A stretch of 64,000 nt of DNA from CAWEQO01 sp963811225 (lineage in GTDB: Bacteria; Chloroflexota; Anaerolineae; Anaerolineales; Anaerolineaceae): NCBI GenBank assembly GCA_963811225.1, contig CAWEQO010000012.1:558001-622000 (forward strand), given 5' to 3'. The position numbers and the translations under genes are program-made. A model generated the notes under the pieces. The model made no database searches, had not been told where the DNA came from, and was given only the letters and a program-made list of their open reading frames with translations. Of the stretch, positions 18,170-26,943 are shown piece after piece (within the stretch, counting starts at the first letter, position 1; every line of letters starts with the position of its first letter).

Positions 18170-18518
18170 TTTCGAACCACACGATCTGAGGGTCTTTTTG
18201 GCCCGGTCGCCCCTGGATGGCAATCACATCCACCCGCCAGTCGCCGTCCAATTCAGGATGGGCTTGCAAGTAGGCCTGGGAAGCGTTGAGCAGATGTTCT
18301 CGCTTGCGGGCGGTGATGGACTCCTCCGGCAGCCCAAAGGCCAGGCTGGAGCGAGTCTTGACCTCCACGAACACGGTCACGCCATCCTGGCGCACGATCC
18401 GATCGATCTCCCCATAAGGCGTGCGAGCGTTACGCTCGATCAGTTGGCAGCCCCGTTCGAGCAGGAACTGCTCCGCCAGCTGCTCGCCCCAGCGGCCCAC
18501 TTGTTGTCGTCTTTTCAT
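18156..18518 (-). CDS. yraN: UPF0102 family endonuclease-like protein YraN
   Basis: A 120-residue protein with the YraN signature: KRRQQVGRWGEQLAEQFL, then GYTIL-type core replaced by GCQLIERN, YGEIDRIVRQ, VFVEVKTRS. The E-I-D and E-V-K residues match the Holliday-junction-resolvase-like nuclease fold. Its function in bacteria is uncertain. It is the first gene of a leftward operon with miaA and the acyl-CoA synthetase. A long palindrome lies directly upstream. Confidence 0.88.
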   Translation of the reverse strand: MKRRQQVGRWGEQLAEQFLLERGCQLIERNARTPYGEIDRIVRQDGVTVFVEVKTRSSLAFGLPEESITARKREHLLNASQAYLQAHPELDGDWRVDVIAIQGRPGQKDPQIVWFENAVS

Positions 18519-18535
18519 GGGATAATTGTAAACCA

Positions 18536-18643
18536 ATCCAGAATGCGCGGTAAAAGGATTCTTAGGGAGAACAGAGGGGGAGAGCAGCAGCTTTTCTCCC
18601 CCTCTGTTCTCCCTAAGAATCCTTTTACCATGCATTCTGGATT
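18536..18643. repeat. Long inverted repeat (48-nt arms) between divergent genes
   Basis: Arms 18536-18583 and 18595-18643 match at about 46 of 48 positions around an 11-base centre. The left arm includes GGAGAACAGAGGGGGAGA, related to the purine core seen in four other palindromes. Unlike most of them it sits between divergent start codons (yraN leftward, cNMP gene rightward), so it cannot be a simple terminator and may contact their promoters or leaders. Confidence 0.9.
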
Positions 18644-18697
18644 TTACTTTTGATTTTTCTTAAACCATGCTACACTATTTGAAATCGGGAGGCAGAA

Positions 18698-19213
18698 GTG
18701 GGAAAATTCAGCGCGTTCTTAAAAGAATCGGACTTATTCTACAATCTGAATGCATCGCAGCTGGAGTTGGTCGAAGAAATTTGCGAAGAATGCTCCTTCA
18801 AAGCAGGCAACCTGATCGTCCACGAGAACTCCCGGGATAACGAACTCTACCTGATCCTGCAAGGTCAGGTAGAAATTATGATGGACCCAGAGCTGGTATC
18901 ACCAGGCCCAGGTCATCAGGCCAACCCGGAGGTGATCTCCAAACTCTGGCCGGGGCAGTCGTTTGGAGAAATGGCCCTGGTCGATGAGGGCGTCCGCTCT
19001 GCCAGTGTGCGCTCGGCGGTCGACACGCACTTGCTGCGCATCAGCCGCGAGAAGTTCCTGCGCTTGTGCACGGTCTACCCGGAGCTTGGCTACCGGGTGA
19101 TGTTCAACCTGGCTTTAGACCTCTCCCATAAAATTCGCAACGCCGGACTGCATATCCGCCAGGCGCTCCTTTACGGTACAGACGAAAATACGGAAAGACA
19201 GCCGCAGGAATAA
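18698..19213 (+). CDS. Cyclic nucleotide-binding domain protein
   Basis: A 171-residue protein that is essentially a single cNMP-binding domain (about 15-140), with LYLILQGQVEIMM and the phosphate-binding-cassette-like FGEMALVDEGVRSASVRS, which retains the conserved E and R positions. It lacks the helix-turn-helix of CRP/FNR regulators and any membrane segment. It could be a stand-alone sensor acting by protein contact. GTG start, with GGGAGG 5 nt upstream. It leads a rightward run of five genes. Confidence 0.85.
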   Translation: MGKFSAFLKESDLFYNLNASQLELVEEICEECSFKAGNLIVHENSRDNELYLILQGQVEIMMDPELVSPGPGHQANPEVISKLWPGQSFGEMALVDEGVRSASVRSAVDTHLLRISREKFLRLCTVYPELGYRVMFNLALDLSHKIRNAGLHIRQALLYGTDENTERQPQE

Positions 19214-19288
19214 TCCCGATTGTTCCTTACGAACAAAACCCGACGCCCATCATTCGCTGTTACAATTGAAGGGAACTCAGGAGGAAAA

Positions 19289-20434
19289 ATGCCGGTTGCC
19301 GAAATTATTGCAATTGGAACCGAGCTGCTGCTCGGTGAAATCCAGGATACCAATACCAAGTACCTGGCCCGCATACTGCGGGACGCGGGCATCGATCTCT
19401 ACCGCTCAACCATCATCGGCGACAACGCCGATCGCATCGCCAAAGCGATCCAGGAATCGCTGACCCGGTCGGATATCGTCATCACCACCGGCGGCCTGGG
19501 GCCTACGGTCGATGACCCAACCCGGCAAGCGGTAGCGCTGGCAATGGAAACCGAAACGGAGTTCCGCCCCGAGCTGTGGGAACAAATCACCGAACGCTTC
19601 AGCCGCTATGGACGCCGCTCGGCCACCTACAACAACCGCCGCCAGGCCTTCATTCCCAAAGGGGCAGAAGCCATCGAGAACCCGGTTGGTACGGCCCCGG
19701 CTTTCCGTTTCGAGAAGGGTGACGGCGTGGTCATCAGCCTGCCTGGCGTGCCGCGCGAGATGGAGCACCTGGTGCAAAACGAGGTGCTGCCCTATCTGAA
19801 GAAAAAGTACAACCTGAAAGGCACCATCAAGGCCCGCGTCCTGCACACCGCCGGGGCCGGAGAATCGCAGATCGACGAGTGGATCGGCGATCTGGAAACC
19901 TACAACAATCCCACCGTCGGGCTGCTGGCCCATCCGGGGCAGGTCGATATACGTATCACGGCCAAGGCCAATTCGGTGGAAGAAGCCGACCAGATGATCG
20001 CCGAGCTGCAGCAAGAGATTAACCAGCGCCTGGGCGATCATATCTACGGCGAGGATGGCGTACGGCTGGAAGATGTGCTGGCGGACAAGCTGTCGGCGCA
20101 CGGTTGGCGGATAGCGGCCTTCGAGTGCGGGCTGGGGGGCTCGCTTACGCAGAGCCTGTCGCAAAAAGAGGCGGTGTTCGCCGGGGCGGAAGCTCAATCT
20201 GAGCTGTGCGAAACCGGGCTGCAGAAACAGGTGGAGGACTTGCGCCGGCGCTACTCCTCTGAAGTGGGAATTGGAGCGCGCCTGAAGCCGGGTGAGGCCA
20301 CGCAGAAGCTGGAGCTCAGCCTGGTGACCCCTGAAGGGGCGCAAGAAATGGAACGCTCGTATGGCGGCGCCCCGCAAAACGCGGTGTTATGGGCCACGCA
20401 CATGGCGCTGGATTTTGCCCGGCGCAATCTTTAA
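19289..20434 (+). CDS. cinA: CinA family protein with a degenerate C-terminal domain
   Basis: A 381-residue CinA homologue. The N-terminal MoCF-like domain (about 1-170) is well conserved: MPVAEIIAIGTELLLGEIQDTN and TTGGLGPTVDDPT. This domain carries ADP-ribose pyrophosphatase activity in characterised CinA. The C-terminal NMN deamidase domain, normally carrying ESCTGG, here reads ECGLGGSLT, so the catalytic serine region is replaced, and the domain is shortened (the family is usually 400-430 residues). NMN deamidase activity is therefore doubtful. GAGGAAAA precedes the ATG. Confidence 0.85.
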   Translation: MPVAEIIAIGTELLLGEIQDTNTKYLARILRDAGIDLYRSTIIGDNADRIAKAIQESLTRSDIVITTGGLGPTVDDPTRQAVALAMETETEFRPELWEQITERFSRYGRRSATYNNRRQAFIPKGAEAIENPVGTAPAFRFEKGDGVVISLPGVPREMEHLVQNEVLPYLKKKYNLKGTIKARVLHTAGAGESQIDEWIGDLETYNNPTVGLLAHPGQVDIRITAKANSVEEADQMIAELQQEINQRLGDHIYGEDGVRLEDVLADKLSAHGWRIAAFECGLGGSLTQSLSQKEAVFAGAEAQSELCETGLQKQVEDLRRRYSSEVGIGARLKPGEATQKLELSLVTPEGAQEMERSYGGAPQNAVLWATHMALDFARRNL

Positions 20435-20482
20435 CCCTTATCGACCAAACCAGAAATACCAATAGAAGAGGGAATGAAACCA

Positions 20483-22453
20483 ATGCAAAATGTGGACGTT
20501 CTGCTGACAAATGCACTCGTTCTGACAATGGATGAGCAGTTTAACCAGTATGAGGCCGGCGCAGTGGCCGTAAACGGCGACAGCATCGTGGCCGTTGGAC
20601 CGCAATCCGAGATCACCGGCGAATACAGCGCCAAGCAAACCATCGACTGCCAGGGCAAGATCCTCATGCCTGGGCTGGTCAACGCGCACACCCATGCGCC
20701 GATGACCCTGCTGCGCGGCCTGGCGGACGATCTGCGCCTGGATGTCTGGCTGCTGGGGTATATGATGCCCGTGGAACGGGAGTTTGTCTCCCCGCAGTTT
20801 GTGCATTTAGGCACACTGCTGGCTTGCGCCGAGATGATCCGCGGCGGCACTACCACCTTTGCCGACATGTATTATTTCGAGGAATCCGTGGCCGAGGCAG
20901 CCGCCGAAGCGGGCATGCGCGCCCTGGCAGGCGAGTCGATTTTGAAGTTTCCGACCCCAGACGCTCAATCCTATGAAGAATCTCTGGCTGCGGCGCGCGA
21001 CTTCATTCAACGCTGGAAGGGCCATCCCCTGGTGACCCCGGCAATCGCGCCGCATTCGCCCTACACGACCACCGACGAGCTAATCCGGGCCAGCGTCGAG
21101 CTGGCGACCGAGTTCGACGTGCCGCTGCACATCCACATTTCAGAAACGGTCCAGGAAGTCGAAGACATGCGCAATGCAACGGGCATGCCGGTTGTGCCGT
21201 TTGTCAAGAAACAAGGCCTGTTCGACGCCAAGGTGTTGGCGGCGCACTGTGTCCATATCGATGAGGGTGAGATGCGCACCTTGCAGCACTACAATGCCGG
21301 AGTGGCGCACAATCCATCCTCGAATCTCAAGCTGGCCTCGGGGATCGCGCCGATCAAACGAATGCTCGACATTGGGCTGAGTGTAGGCATCGGCACCGAC
21401 GGCCCGGCCTCGAACAACGATCTGGACATGTTCGAAGAGATCCGCCTGGCGGCCTTTCTGGCCAAAGGCAGCACAGGCGACCCGACCGCCGTTCCCGCTC
21501 GAGACGCGCTGCTGATGGGCACCCGCCTGGGCGCCGAAGCCATCCACCTGGGGGATCAGACCGGCTCACTGGAGCCTGGCAAACGCGCCGACTTGATCCT
21601 GGTCAACCAGTTCGTCTCGCACATCGCCCCCTATTTCCAGCGCGACCCCGACAGCACCTACTCTCAGCTGGTCTATGCCGCCAAATCGACGGACGTGGTG
21701 GACGTGATGATCAACGGGCAGTGGGTCATGCGCGACCGTAAACTGCTGACCCTGGATGAGCAGGAGCTCATGCTGGCTGCTCAGGACTATGCGAAACGGA
21801 TCGACTTGTTCCTGATCGAGCGCGAGCAGTCGGTTCTGTCCAAGCTGATCGCCATCGGCGGCGCCAGCCAGGAGGAAAGCTTCGAGGTACAGGCGAAAGT
21901 GCCGGTCACGGACGTGCAGAAAATTATAGAAGCGCTGCACAAGCCGGAGATCGAGATCGTCCGCCGCCGTCACTATCGCGAGTATGACACCTATTTCTTC
22001 TTCGAACAGCCTGATCAGGGCCGCCTGCGCTTCCGGGAGGATCATTTCGTAAACGACGCGGGCGAAGTCGCCAAGGTGCGCGAGCGCCTGACTCACATCG
22101 GCAAAGCCCGCGAGCATCACTTCCCGGAGGGTGTGCTGCTCTCGCGCAGCCGCTACCTGGCTCCGGCCACGCAAAGCCTGCGTTTTTACAAAGAATACTT
22201 CAAGCCAGACCAAGAGGTGGAGATCGAAAAGGATCGCCTGCGCTTCCTGGTTGTCTTCCGCGACACCGAATTCTTCATCAACATCGACACGATCAACAAG
22301 CCCGAACTGGGCAAGTATCTGGAGGTCAAAAGCCGCACCTGGAGCCGCAAGGATGCCGACTATAAATCCAAACTGGTGACGGATCTGATCGACGCTTTGG
22401 GCGCTTCCTCCAAGCAAATCATTTCCCAAGACTACATCGAAATGTTGGACTAA
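20483..22453 (+). CDS. Amidohydrolase (MTA/SAH deaminase-like) fused to a CYTH domain
   Basis: A 656-residue fusion. Residues 1 to about 440 are a metal-dependent amidohydrolase closest to 5-methylthioadenosine/S-adenosylhomocysteine deaminases: GLVNAHTHAPMTLLRG, PHSPYTTTDELI, HIHISET, AAHCVHI and GTDGPASNNDLDMF carry the expected metal ligands. Residues about 463-655 resemble a CYTH (adenylate cyclase class IV/thiamine triphosphatase) domain: FEVQAKV stands where the family has ExExK (the middle Glu is Gln), then GRLRFRED and YLEVKSRTW. The fusion is unusual. The second ATG is chosen for ribosome-site spacing; another in frame lies 9 bases upstream. Confidence 0.82.
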   Translation: MQNVDVLLTNALVLTMDEQFNQYEAGAVAVNGDSIVAVGPQSEITGEYSAKQTIDCQGKILMPGLVNAHTHAPMTLLRGLADDLRLDVWLLGYMMPVEREFVSPQFVHLGTLLACAEMIRGGTTTFADMYYFEESVAEAAAEAGMRALAGESILKFPTPDAQSYEESLAAARDFIQRWKGHPLVTPAIAPHSPYTTTDELIRASVELATEFDVPLHIHISETVQEVEDMRNATGMPVVPFVKKQGLFDAKVLAAHCVHIDEGEMRTLQHYNAGVAHNPSSNLKLASGIAPIKRMLDIGLSVGIGTDGPASNNDLDMFEEIRLAAFLAKGSTGDPTAVPARDALLMGTRLGAEAIHLGDQTGSLEPGKRADLILVNQFVSHIAPYFQRDPDSTYSQLVYAAKSTDVVDVMINGQWVMRDRKLLTLDEQELMLAAQDYAKRIDLFLIEREQSVLSKLIAIGGASQEESFEVQAKVPVTDVQKIIEALHKPEIEIVRRRHYREYDTYFFFEQPDQGRLRFREDHFVNDAGEVAKVRERLTHIGKAREHHFPEGVLLSRSRYLAPATQSLRFYKEYFKPDQEVEIEKDRLRFLVVFRDTEFFINIDTINKPELGKYLEVKSRTWSRKDADYKSKLVTDLIDALGASSKQIISQDYIEMLD

Positions 22454-22481
22454 ACCCTTTGCGCTACACCACAGGTCTGCT

Positions 22482-23969
22482 ATGACAACTCCTGAAACAC
22501 AGCCGCTGCGCATTCTCATGCTTGCCGCCGAAGCCGATCCCCTGATCAAGGTGGGCGGGCTGGGAGACGTGGCCGGATCGCTGCCGCATGCCCTGCGCCG
22601 CCTGCTGCCGGAACAAGCCGGCGGGCGCACCCTGGACGTGCGCCTGGCGATCCCGTTCCATGCCGCCATCCAAGCCAAAGTGACCCCGTCCGAGCCGGTG
22701 GCGCAGATATCGATCCTGCGCATCGACAGGCGCATCGAGGGCAAGGTGTACGAGGTTGAGGTGGACGGCCTGCCGGTCTACCTGATCGACGGGCCTCCGT
22801 TCCAGAGCGAGCTGCCGGTCTACCTGTATGACACCCCGCAAGACGCCGACCGTTACACCTTCTTCTCGCTGGCGGCCCTGGAATGGATGCGCCAATCCGG
22901 ATGGCAGCCTGACATCCTGCACGCCAATGACTGGCATACCTCCATGGCGGTGTATGCGTTGAACCTGTGGGGCGCATCGGTTCCGGCATTCAAGGATATC
23001 CGCACAATCGTCACGGTGCACAACCTGCCGTTTATGGGCGTCGGCGCCGGCCCGGCGCTGAGCGCGTACGGCCTGCCGCCCATTGAGGATGGAGCCCTGC
23101 CGCCGTGGGCGCGGCATTTCCCCCTGCCGCTGGCCCTGGCGACCGCCGACCACATCACTTCGGTCTCTCCGACCTACTCGCGCGAGATCCTCACGCCGGA
23201 GTTCGGCTGCGGCCTGCAAACCTTCCTTGAGACGCGGGCGGCCCACATCAGCGGCATCTTGAACGGCCTCGACCAGTCCGGGTGGGACCCCGCCAGCGAT
23301 CGGGCCCTGGTGCAAAACTACGATGCGACCACACTGGAGCAGCGCCAGGCCAACAAGCTCGCCCTATTGGAGGAGTTCAACCTGCCTGGTGATGGCAGCA
23401 CTCCGCTTATGGTCATGATTGGTCGCATGGACCCACAGAAAGGCGTCGATCTGGCGCTGGAATCCCTGCGCCAGCTGACCAAACTGCCCTGGCAGGCGAT
23501 CATCCTCGGCACCGGTGATCCGCTGCTAGAGGAAGCCACCCGCCGCCTGGAAGCCGACTTCCCCGACCAGGTACGGGCCGCCATCCGCTTTGATTCCGAC
23601 CTCTCGCGGCGTATGTATGCCGGGGCCGACCTGCTGCTGATGCCCTCGCGCTACGAGCCGTGCGGTCTGGCCCAGATGATCTGCATGCGCTACGGCTGCA
23701 TCCCGCTGGCGCGCGCCACAGGCGGCCTGCGCGACACGATCCAGGACACGCCGGACCTATCCATCAGCACGGGCGTGCTGTTCGAGGAGGCCACCGTCGG
23801 CGCTCTGGATGCGGCCCTGCGCCGGGCGCTGCACTTGTACGAGGATCACGCAAGCTGGACGCAGATGCAAATCAACGGCATGCAAACCGACTTCTCCTGG
23901 GAACGCTCGGCGGTCCAGTATGCACAACTGTACCAGCGCCTGCTGGATCCAGGGGACGAGCAAGCGTAA
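22482..23969 (+). CDS. glgA: Glycogen/starch synthase, GT5 family
   Basis: A 495-residue glucosyltransferase that elongates glycogen from ADP- or UDP-glucose. The N-terminal ADP-binding signature is KVGGLGDVAGSLPHAL. The C-terminal GT-B domain has IGRMDPQKGVDL and MPSRYEPCGLAQMICMRYG with the conserved Glu of the E-x7-E motif. It lies 28 bases after the amidohydrolase gene and is followed by malQ, forming a glycogen-handling pair. Confidence 0.92.
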   Translation: MTTPETQPLRILMLAAEADPLIKVGGLGDVAGSLPHALRRLLPEQAGGRTLDVRLAIPFHAAIQAKVTPSEPVAQISILRIDRRIEGKVYEVEVDGLPVYLIDGPPFQSELPVYLYDTPQDADRYTFFSLAALEWMRQSGWQPDILHANDWHTSMAVYALNLWGASVPAFKDIRTIVTVHNLPFMGVGAGPALSAYGLPPIEDGALPPWARHFPLPLALATADHITSVSPTYSREILTPEFGCGLQTFLETRAAHISGILNGLDQSGWDPASDRALVQNYDATTLEQRQANKLALLEEFNLPGDGSTPLMVMIGRMDPQKGVDLALESLRQLTKLPWQAIILGTGDPLLEEATRRLEADFPDQVRAAIRFDSDLSRRMYAGADLLLMPSRYEPCGLAQMICMRYGCIPLARATGGLRDTIQDTPDLSISTGVLFEEATVGALDAALRRALHLYEDHASWTQMQINGMQTDFSWERSAVQYAQLYQRLLDPGDEQA

Positions 23970-24047
23970 TTACCCTCACCATCCGGCAGGGTGCAGGGGT
24001 TACCACAAGGGTTGAGAAATTTCAGGAATATTTTCTGGAGGTAGTGT

Positions 24048-25586
24048 ATGGATTACAAGCGCTCTGGGGGAATTTTGTTACACCCCACCAGTCTACCCGG
24101 AACAGACGGCATCGGCGATATCGGCCCCGAGGCTTACCGCTGGGTCGATTTTCTCAAAGAGGCCGGTTGTGGATTGTGGCAGGTGCTGCCGCTCAACCCG
24201 ACCGGCTACGGCGATTCGCCCTACCAGTCTTTCTCGGCCTTTGCGGGCAATCCTTACCTGATCAGCCCAGCGCTGCTGCGTGAGGAGCACCTGATCACCC
24301 GCTCGGACCTGTCCGACCGGCCCAATTTCCCAGATGACCGGGTGGATTATGGACCGGTGATCGACTGGAAATTGACCGTGCTCGACCGGGCGTTCAAGCA
24401 CTTCACTGAGAATCCGTCTCACGAGCTGCACGACGAGTTCGAGAGCTTCAAGCAGGACAACACTGCCTGGCTGGAGGATTACGCCCTCTTCATGGCAGTC
24501 AAGGAAGACAACGGGGGCGTGTCCTGGTTGGACTGGCCAGAGCCGCTGCGGCGGCGCGAGCCCCAGGCGATCCAAGCGTTCAAGGACGAGCACGGTGACG
24601 AGATCGAGAGCCATAAATTCCGCCAGTTCCTGTTCTTCCGACAGTGGCAGGCGCTGCGCGAGTATGCCCATGAACACGACCTCCTGATCATCGGCGACAT
24701 CCCGATCTTCGTGTCTTTCGACAGCTCCGATACCTGGTCGAACCCGGGGCTGTTCCAACTCAACGAAGACCTCACCCCGGCTTTCGTGGCGGGCGTGCCG
24801 CCGGATTATTTCTCACCGACCGGGCAGCTGTGGGGCAATCCGCTCTACCGTTGGGACGTGCACGATGAGACCGGCTACCAGTGGTGGATCGAGCGCATCT
24901 CCGCCACCTTGAAGACGGTCGATATCATCCGCCTGGACCACTTTCGCGGCCTGTCCGGTTATTGGGAGATCCCTGCCGGAATGCCGACCGCCGAGATCGG
25001 GCGCTGGGTGCGCGGCCCGGGCGCTAAAGTGCTGAGCGCCATCCGCAATGCCCTGGGCGATCTCCCGATCATCGCGGAGGACCTGGGGGTGATCACGCAA
25101 GACGTGGTCGACCTGCGCGAGCAGTTCGGTCTACCCGGGATGAAGATCTTCCAGTTCGCCTTCGAGAACGGCTCCACCGATCCATTCTTGCCGCATAACT
25201 ACCCGCGCAACTGCGTGGCCTACACCGGCACGCACGACAACGACACGGCCTGGGGCTGGTACAACTCGGCTTCCGAAAAGGAGAAGGATTTCTTCAGGCG
25301 CTACACCAGCCGACCGGGTGATAACGTCGCCTGGACGATGATCCGTGAGATATGGTTGTCGGTGTCAATGTTTGCCGTGGCCCCCTTGCAGGACTTCCTG
25401 AGCCTGGGTACCGAAGCGCGCATGAACTTCCCCGGCAAAGCCGCCGGGAACTGGGGCTGGCGGTTCAACCCCAACGCCCTGTCGCACGAGCTGGCAAGCG
25501 CCATCCACAGCTGCAACTGGCTGTACTCGCGTTTACCCAATATCGAGACGCCCGAGCGGGAGAAGGTTAAGTACGAAGAGCCGTAG
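24048..25586 (+). CDS. malQ: 4-alpha-glucanotransferase (GH77)
   Basis: A 512-residue amylomaltase that rearranges alpha-1,4-glucans. The start MDYKRSGGILLHPTSLPG and WQVLPLNPTGYGDSPYQSFS are typical. The catalytic residues lie in DIIRLDHFRG (nucleophile Asp), IAEDLGV (acid/base Glu) and YTGTHDNDT (third Asp). Length and order match the bacterial family. TGGAGG precedes the start. It follows glgA by 78 bases and probably shares its transcript. The end abuts a long inverted repeat. Confidence 0.94.
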   Translation: MDYKRSGGILLHPTSLPGTDGIGDIGPEAYRWVDFLKEAGCGLWQVLPLNPTGYGDSPYQSFSAFAGNPYLISPALLREEHLITRSDLSDRPNFPDDRVDYGPVIDWKLTVLDRAFKHFTENPSHELHDEFESFKQDNTAWLEDYALFMAVKEDNGGVSWLDWPEPLRRREPQAIQAFKDEHGDEIESHKFRQFLFFRQWQALREYAHEHDLLIIGDIPIFVSFDSSDTWSNPGLFQLNEDLTPAFVAGVPPDYFSPTGQLWGNPLYRWDVHDETGYQWWIERISATLKTVDIIRLDHFRGLSGYWEIPAGMPTAEIGRWVRGPGAKVLSAIRNALGDLPIIAEDLGVITQDVVDLREQFGLPGMKIFQFAFENGSTDPFLPHNYPRNCVAYTGTHDNDTAWGWYNSASEKEKDFFRRYTSRPGDNVAWTMIREIWLSVSMFAVAPLQDFLSLGTEARMNFPGKAAGNWGWRFNPNALSHELASAIHSCNWLYSRLPNIETPEREKVKYEEP

Positions 25587-25591
25587 AAATG

Positions 25592-25667
25592 CAGAGAGTA
25601 GCGGTTGAAAAGGAGAGAGCCGTCAGGACGTCTTAACGGCTCTCTCCTTTTCAATCTCTACCCTCTG
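25592..25667. repeat. Long inverted repeat (32-nt arms) overlapping the 3' end of the EamA gene
   Basis: Arms 25592-25623 and 25636-25667 match at 29 of 32 positions. The right arm is the coding sequence for the last residues of the leftward transporter (around VEIEKERAVK), and the left arm is its inverted copy lying between the convergent genes. This suggests the palindrome arose by inverse duplication of local sequence. Confidence 0.88.
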
Positions 25668-26714
25668 TTTTCCCGGTCTCGATGCCACATAGATACCTGC
25701 CAGGATCAAGATTCCCCCGACAATCTCCAACACGCCAGGGTTCTCGCGCAAAAAGAAGTAGGCCAGGATCGTCGAGCCAATCGGCTCGCCCAGCAGGGTG
25801 ACCGAGACGTAGGCGGCCGAGAGGTAGCGCAGGGCCCAATTGAAGGTGGAGTGACCAAGCAGCTGCGGGACGAGACCGAGCGCCAGGAAGTACAGGTAGG
25901 CGCGGGGCTGGTAACCGAGCATGGGCTCGCCACGCAAGCCCACCGCCGCCAGCAGGAATACCGCCGCCGAGCCGTACACGACGAAAATGTACGGCGCAAG
26001 CGACAGTGAGCTGCGCACGCTGCGGCCAATCAGCAGATATCCGGCGGCGGTCAGTGCGCCGATCAGCGCCAGCAGGTTGCCGAACATGGCCCGCCCTTGC
26101 ATCGCCGCCTGGATGGAGCTGCAGGTCAGCCCACCGCCGGTAAAGCCGCAGGACTCACTCAACCCAACCACCACCCCGCCCAGCAGCGCCACCAGCAGCC
26201 CGGTGCGCACCGCCGGGCCGATGCGCTCTTGCAGCACCAAGGGCGAGAGCAGCGCCACCCACAGCGGGGAGGTGGATACCAGCACGACGGAACTGGCGAC
26301 CGTGGTGTATTCGAGCGAGCTAATCCAGCTGGCGAAGTGCAGCGACAGAAAGAAGCCCGAGAGCACCAGCAGGAGCAGCTTTTTAATCCCCAGCGCCTGG
26401 ATTTCCGCCCGGTTACGGGTCAGTGCGATCGGAGCCAGCGCCAGGGTGGCAATGCTCAAGCGCCAGGCGGCAATGACGATTGAAGATGCGTCTTGCTGGG
26501 CAAAGCGGATGATGGGCGAAGCGGTCGAAACCGCCAGGATGCCAAACACAATCGCCAGCGCCGGTGGGATCGGAGGTTTGGACGCGCTCGAAGGTGTTCG
26601 AGTTTTTGTTGGTTGGCCGATCCGCTGGCGCCACCAACCAACAAAAACTCGAACACCTTGATGCGCGTCCGGCTTTATTTGGATAAATTTGATATTTTTG
26701 ATTACCACTTGCAA
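25623..26714 (-). CDS. EamA/DMT-family transporter
   Basis: A 363-residue protein with ten predicted membrane helices in two EamA repeats (about 53-185 and 215-345), typical of drug/metabolite exporters. Substrate unknown. The start is uncertain: a TTG at 26714 has GGAAGG 6 nt upstream, and from it the first 50 residues include about 30 encoded by a long palindrome (26581-26669). No good start exists between the palindrome and the first membrane helix, so either the N-terminal extension is translated or the original start has been displaced. The C-terminus lies inside another inverted repeat. Confidence 0.82.
   Translation of the reverse strand: MQVVIKNIKFIQIKPDAHQGVRVFVGWWRQRIGQPTKTRTPSSASKPPIPPALAIVFGILAVSTASPIIRFAQQDASSIVIAAWRLSIATLALAPIALTRNRAEIQALGIKKLLLLVLSGFFLSLHFASWISSLEYTTVASSVVLVSTSPLWVALLSPLVLQERIGPAVRTGLLVALLGGVVVGLSESCGFTGGGLTCSSIQAAMQGRAMFGNLLALIGALTAAGYLLIGRSVRSSLSLAPYIFVVYGSAAVFLLAAVGLRGEPMLGYQPRAYLYFLALGLVPQLLGHSTFNWALRYLSAAYVSVTLLGEPIGSTILAYFFLRENPGVLEIVGGILILAGIYVASRPGKQRVEIEKERAVKTS
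26581..26669. repeat. Long inverted repeat inside the N-terminal coding region of the EamA gene
   Basis: Arms 26591-26616 and 26634-26659 are perfect over 26 bases; including the outer GACGCGC match they extend to 26581-26669 with three mismatched positions. Read leftward it encodes GVRVFVGWW and QPTKTRTP in the open frame of the transporter. Such a hairpin near the start of an mRNA should impede translation. Confidence 0.9.
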
Positions 26715-26806
26715 AATATACCTTCCACGAGTAAACTATGAGGAGGGTTTTGGCGAAACAGCTGCCATCACTGCCCGATCAATTCGAGGTCAAAGCGGTA
26801 GAGCCC

Positions 26807-26815
26807 ATTATACCA
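26807..26815 (-). promoter_or_regulatory. Extended -10 promoter for the EamA gene
   Basis: Read on the minus strand the sequence is TGGTATAAT, an extended -10 element, about 90 bases before the TTG start at 26714. No clear -35 box is present. Confidence 0.45.
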
Positions 26816-26943
26816 GGGCTCGCTGGCTGCAGAACTTCCTCAATTCCTGGCAAGCCTGCTGGATCTCTTCGAGCGGGTGAGTGGCAGCAGTAACATCACT
26901 GCTTGAGCAGCCCCATAAAATCATCTGAGCAACTGGAGGAGAA

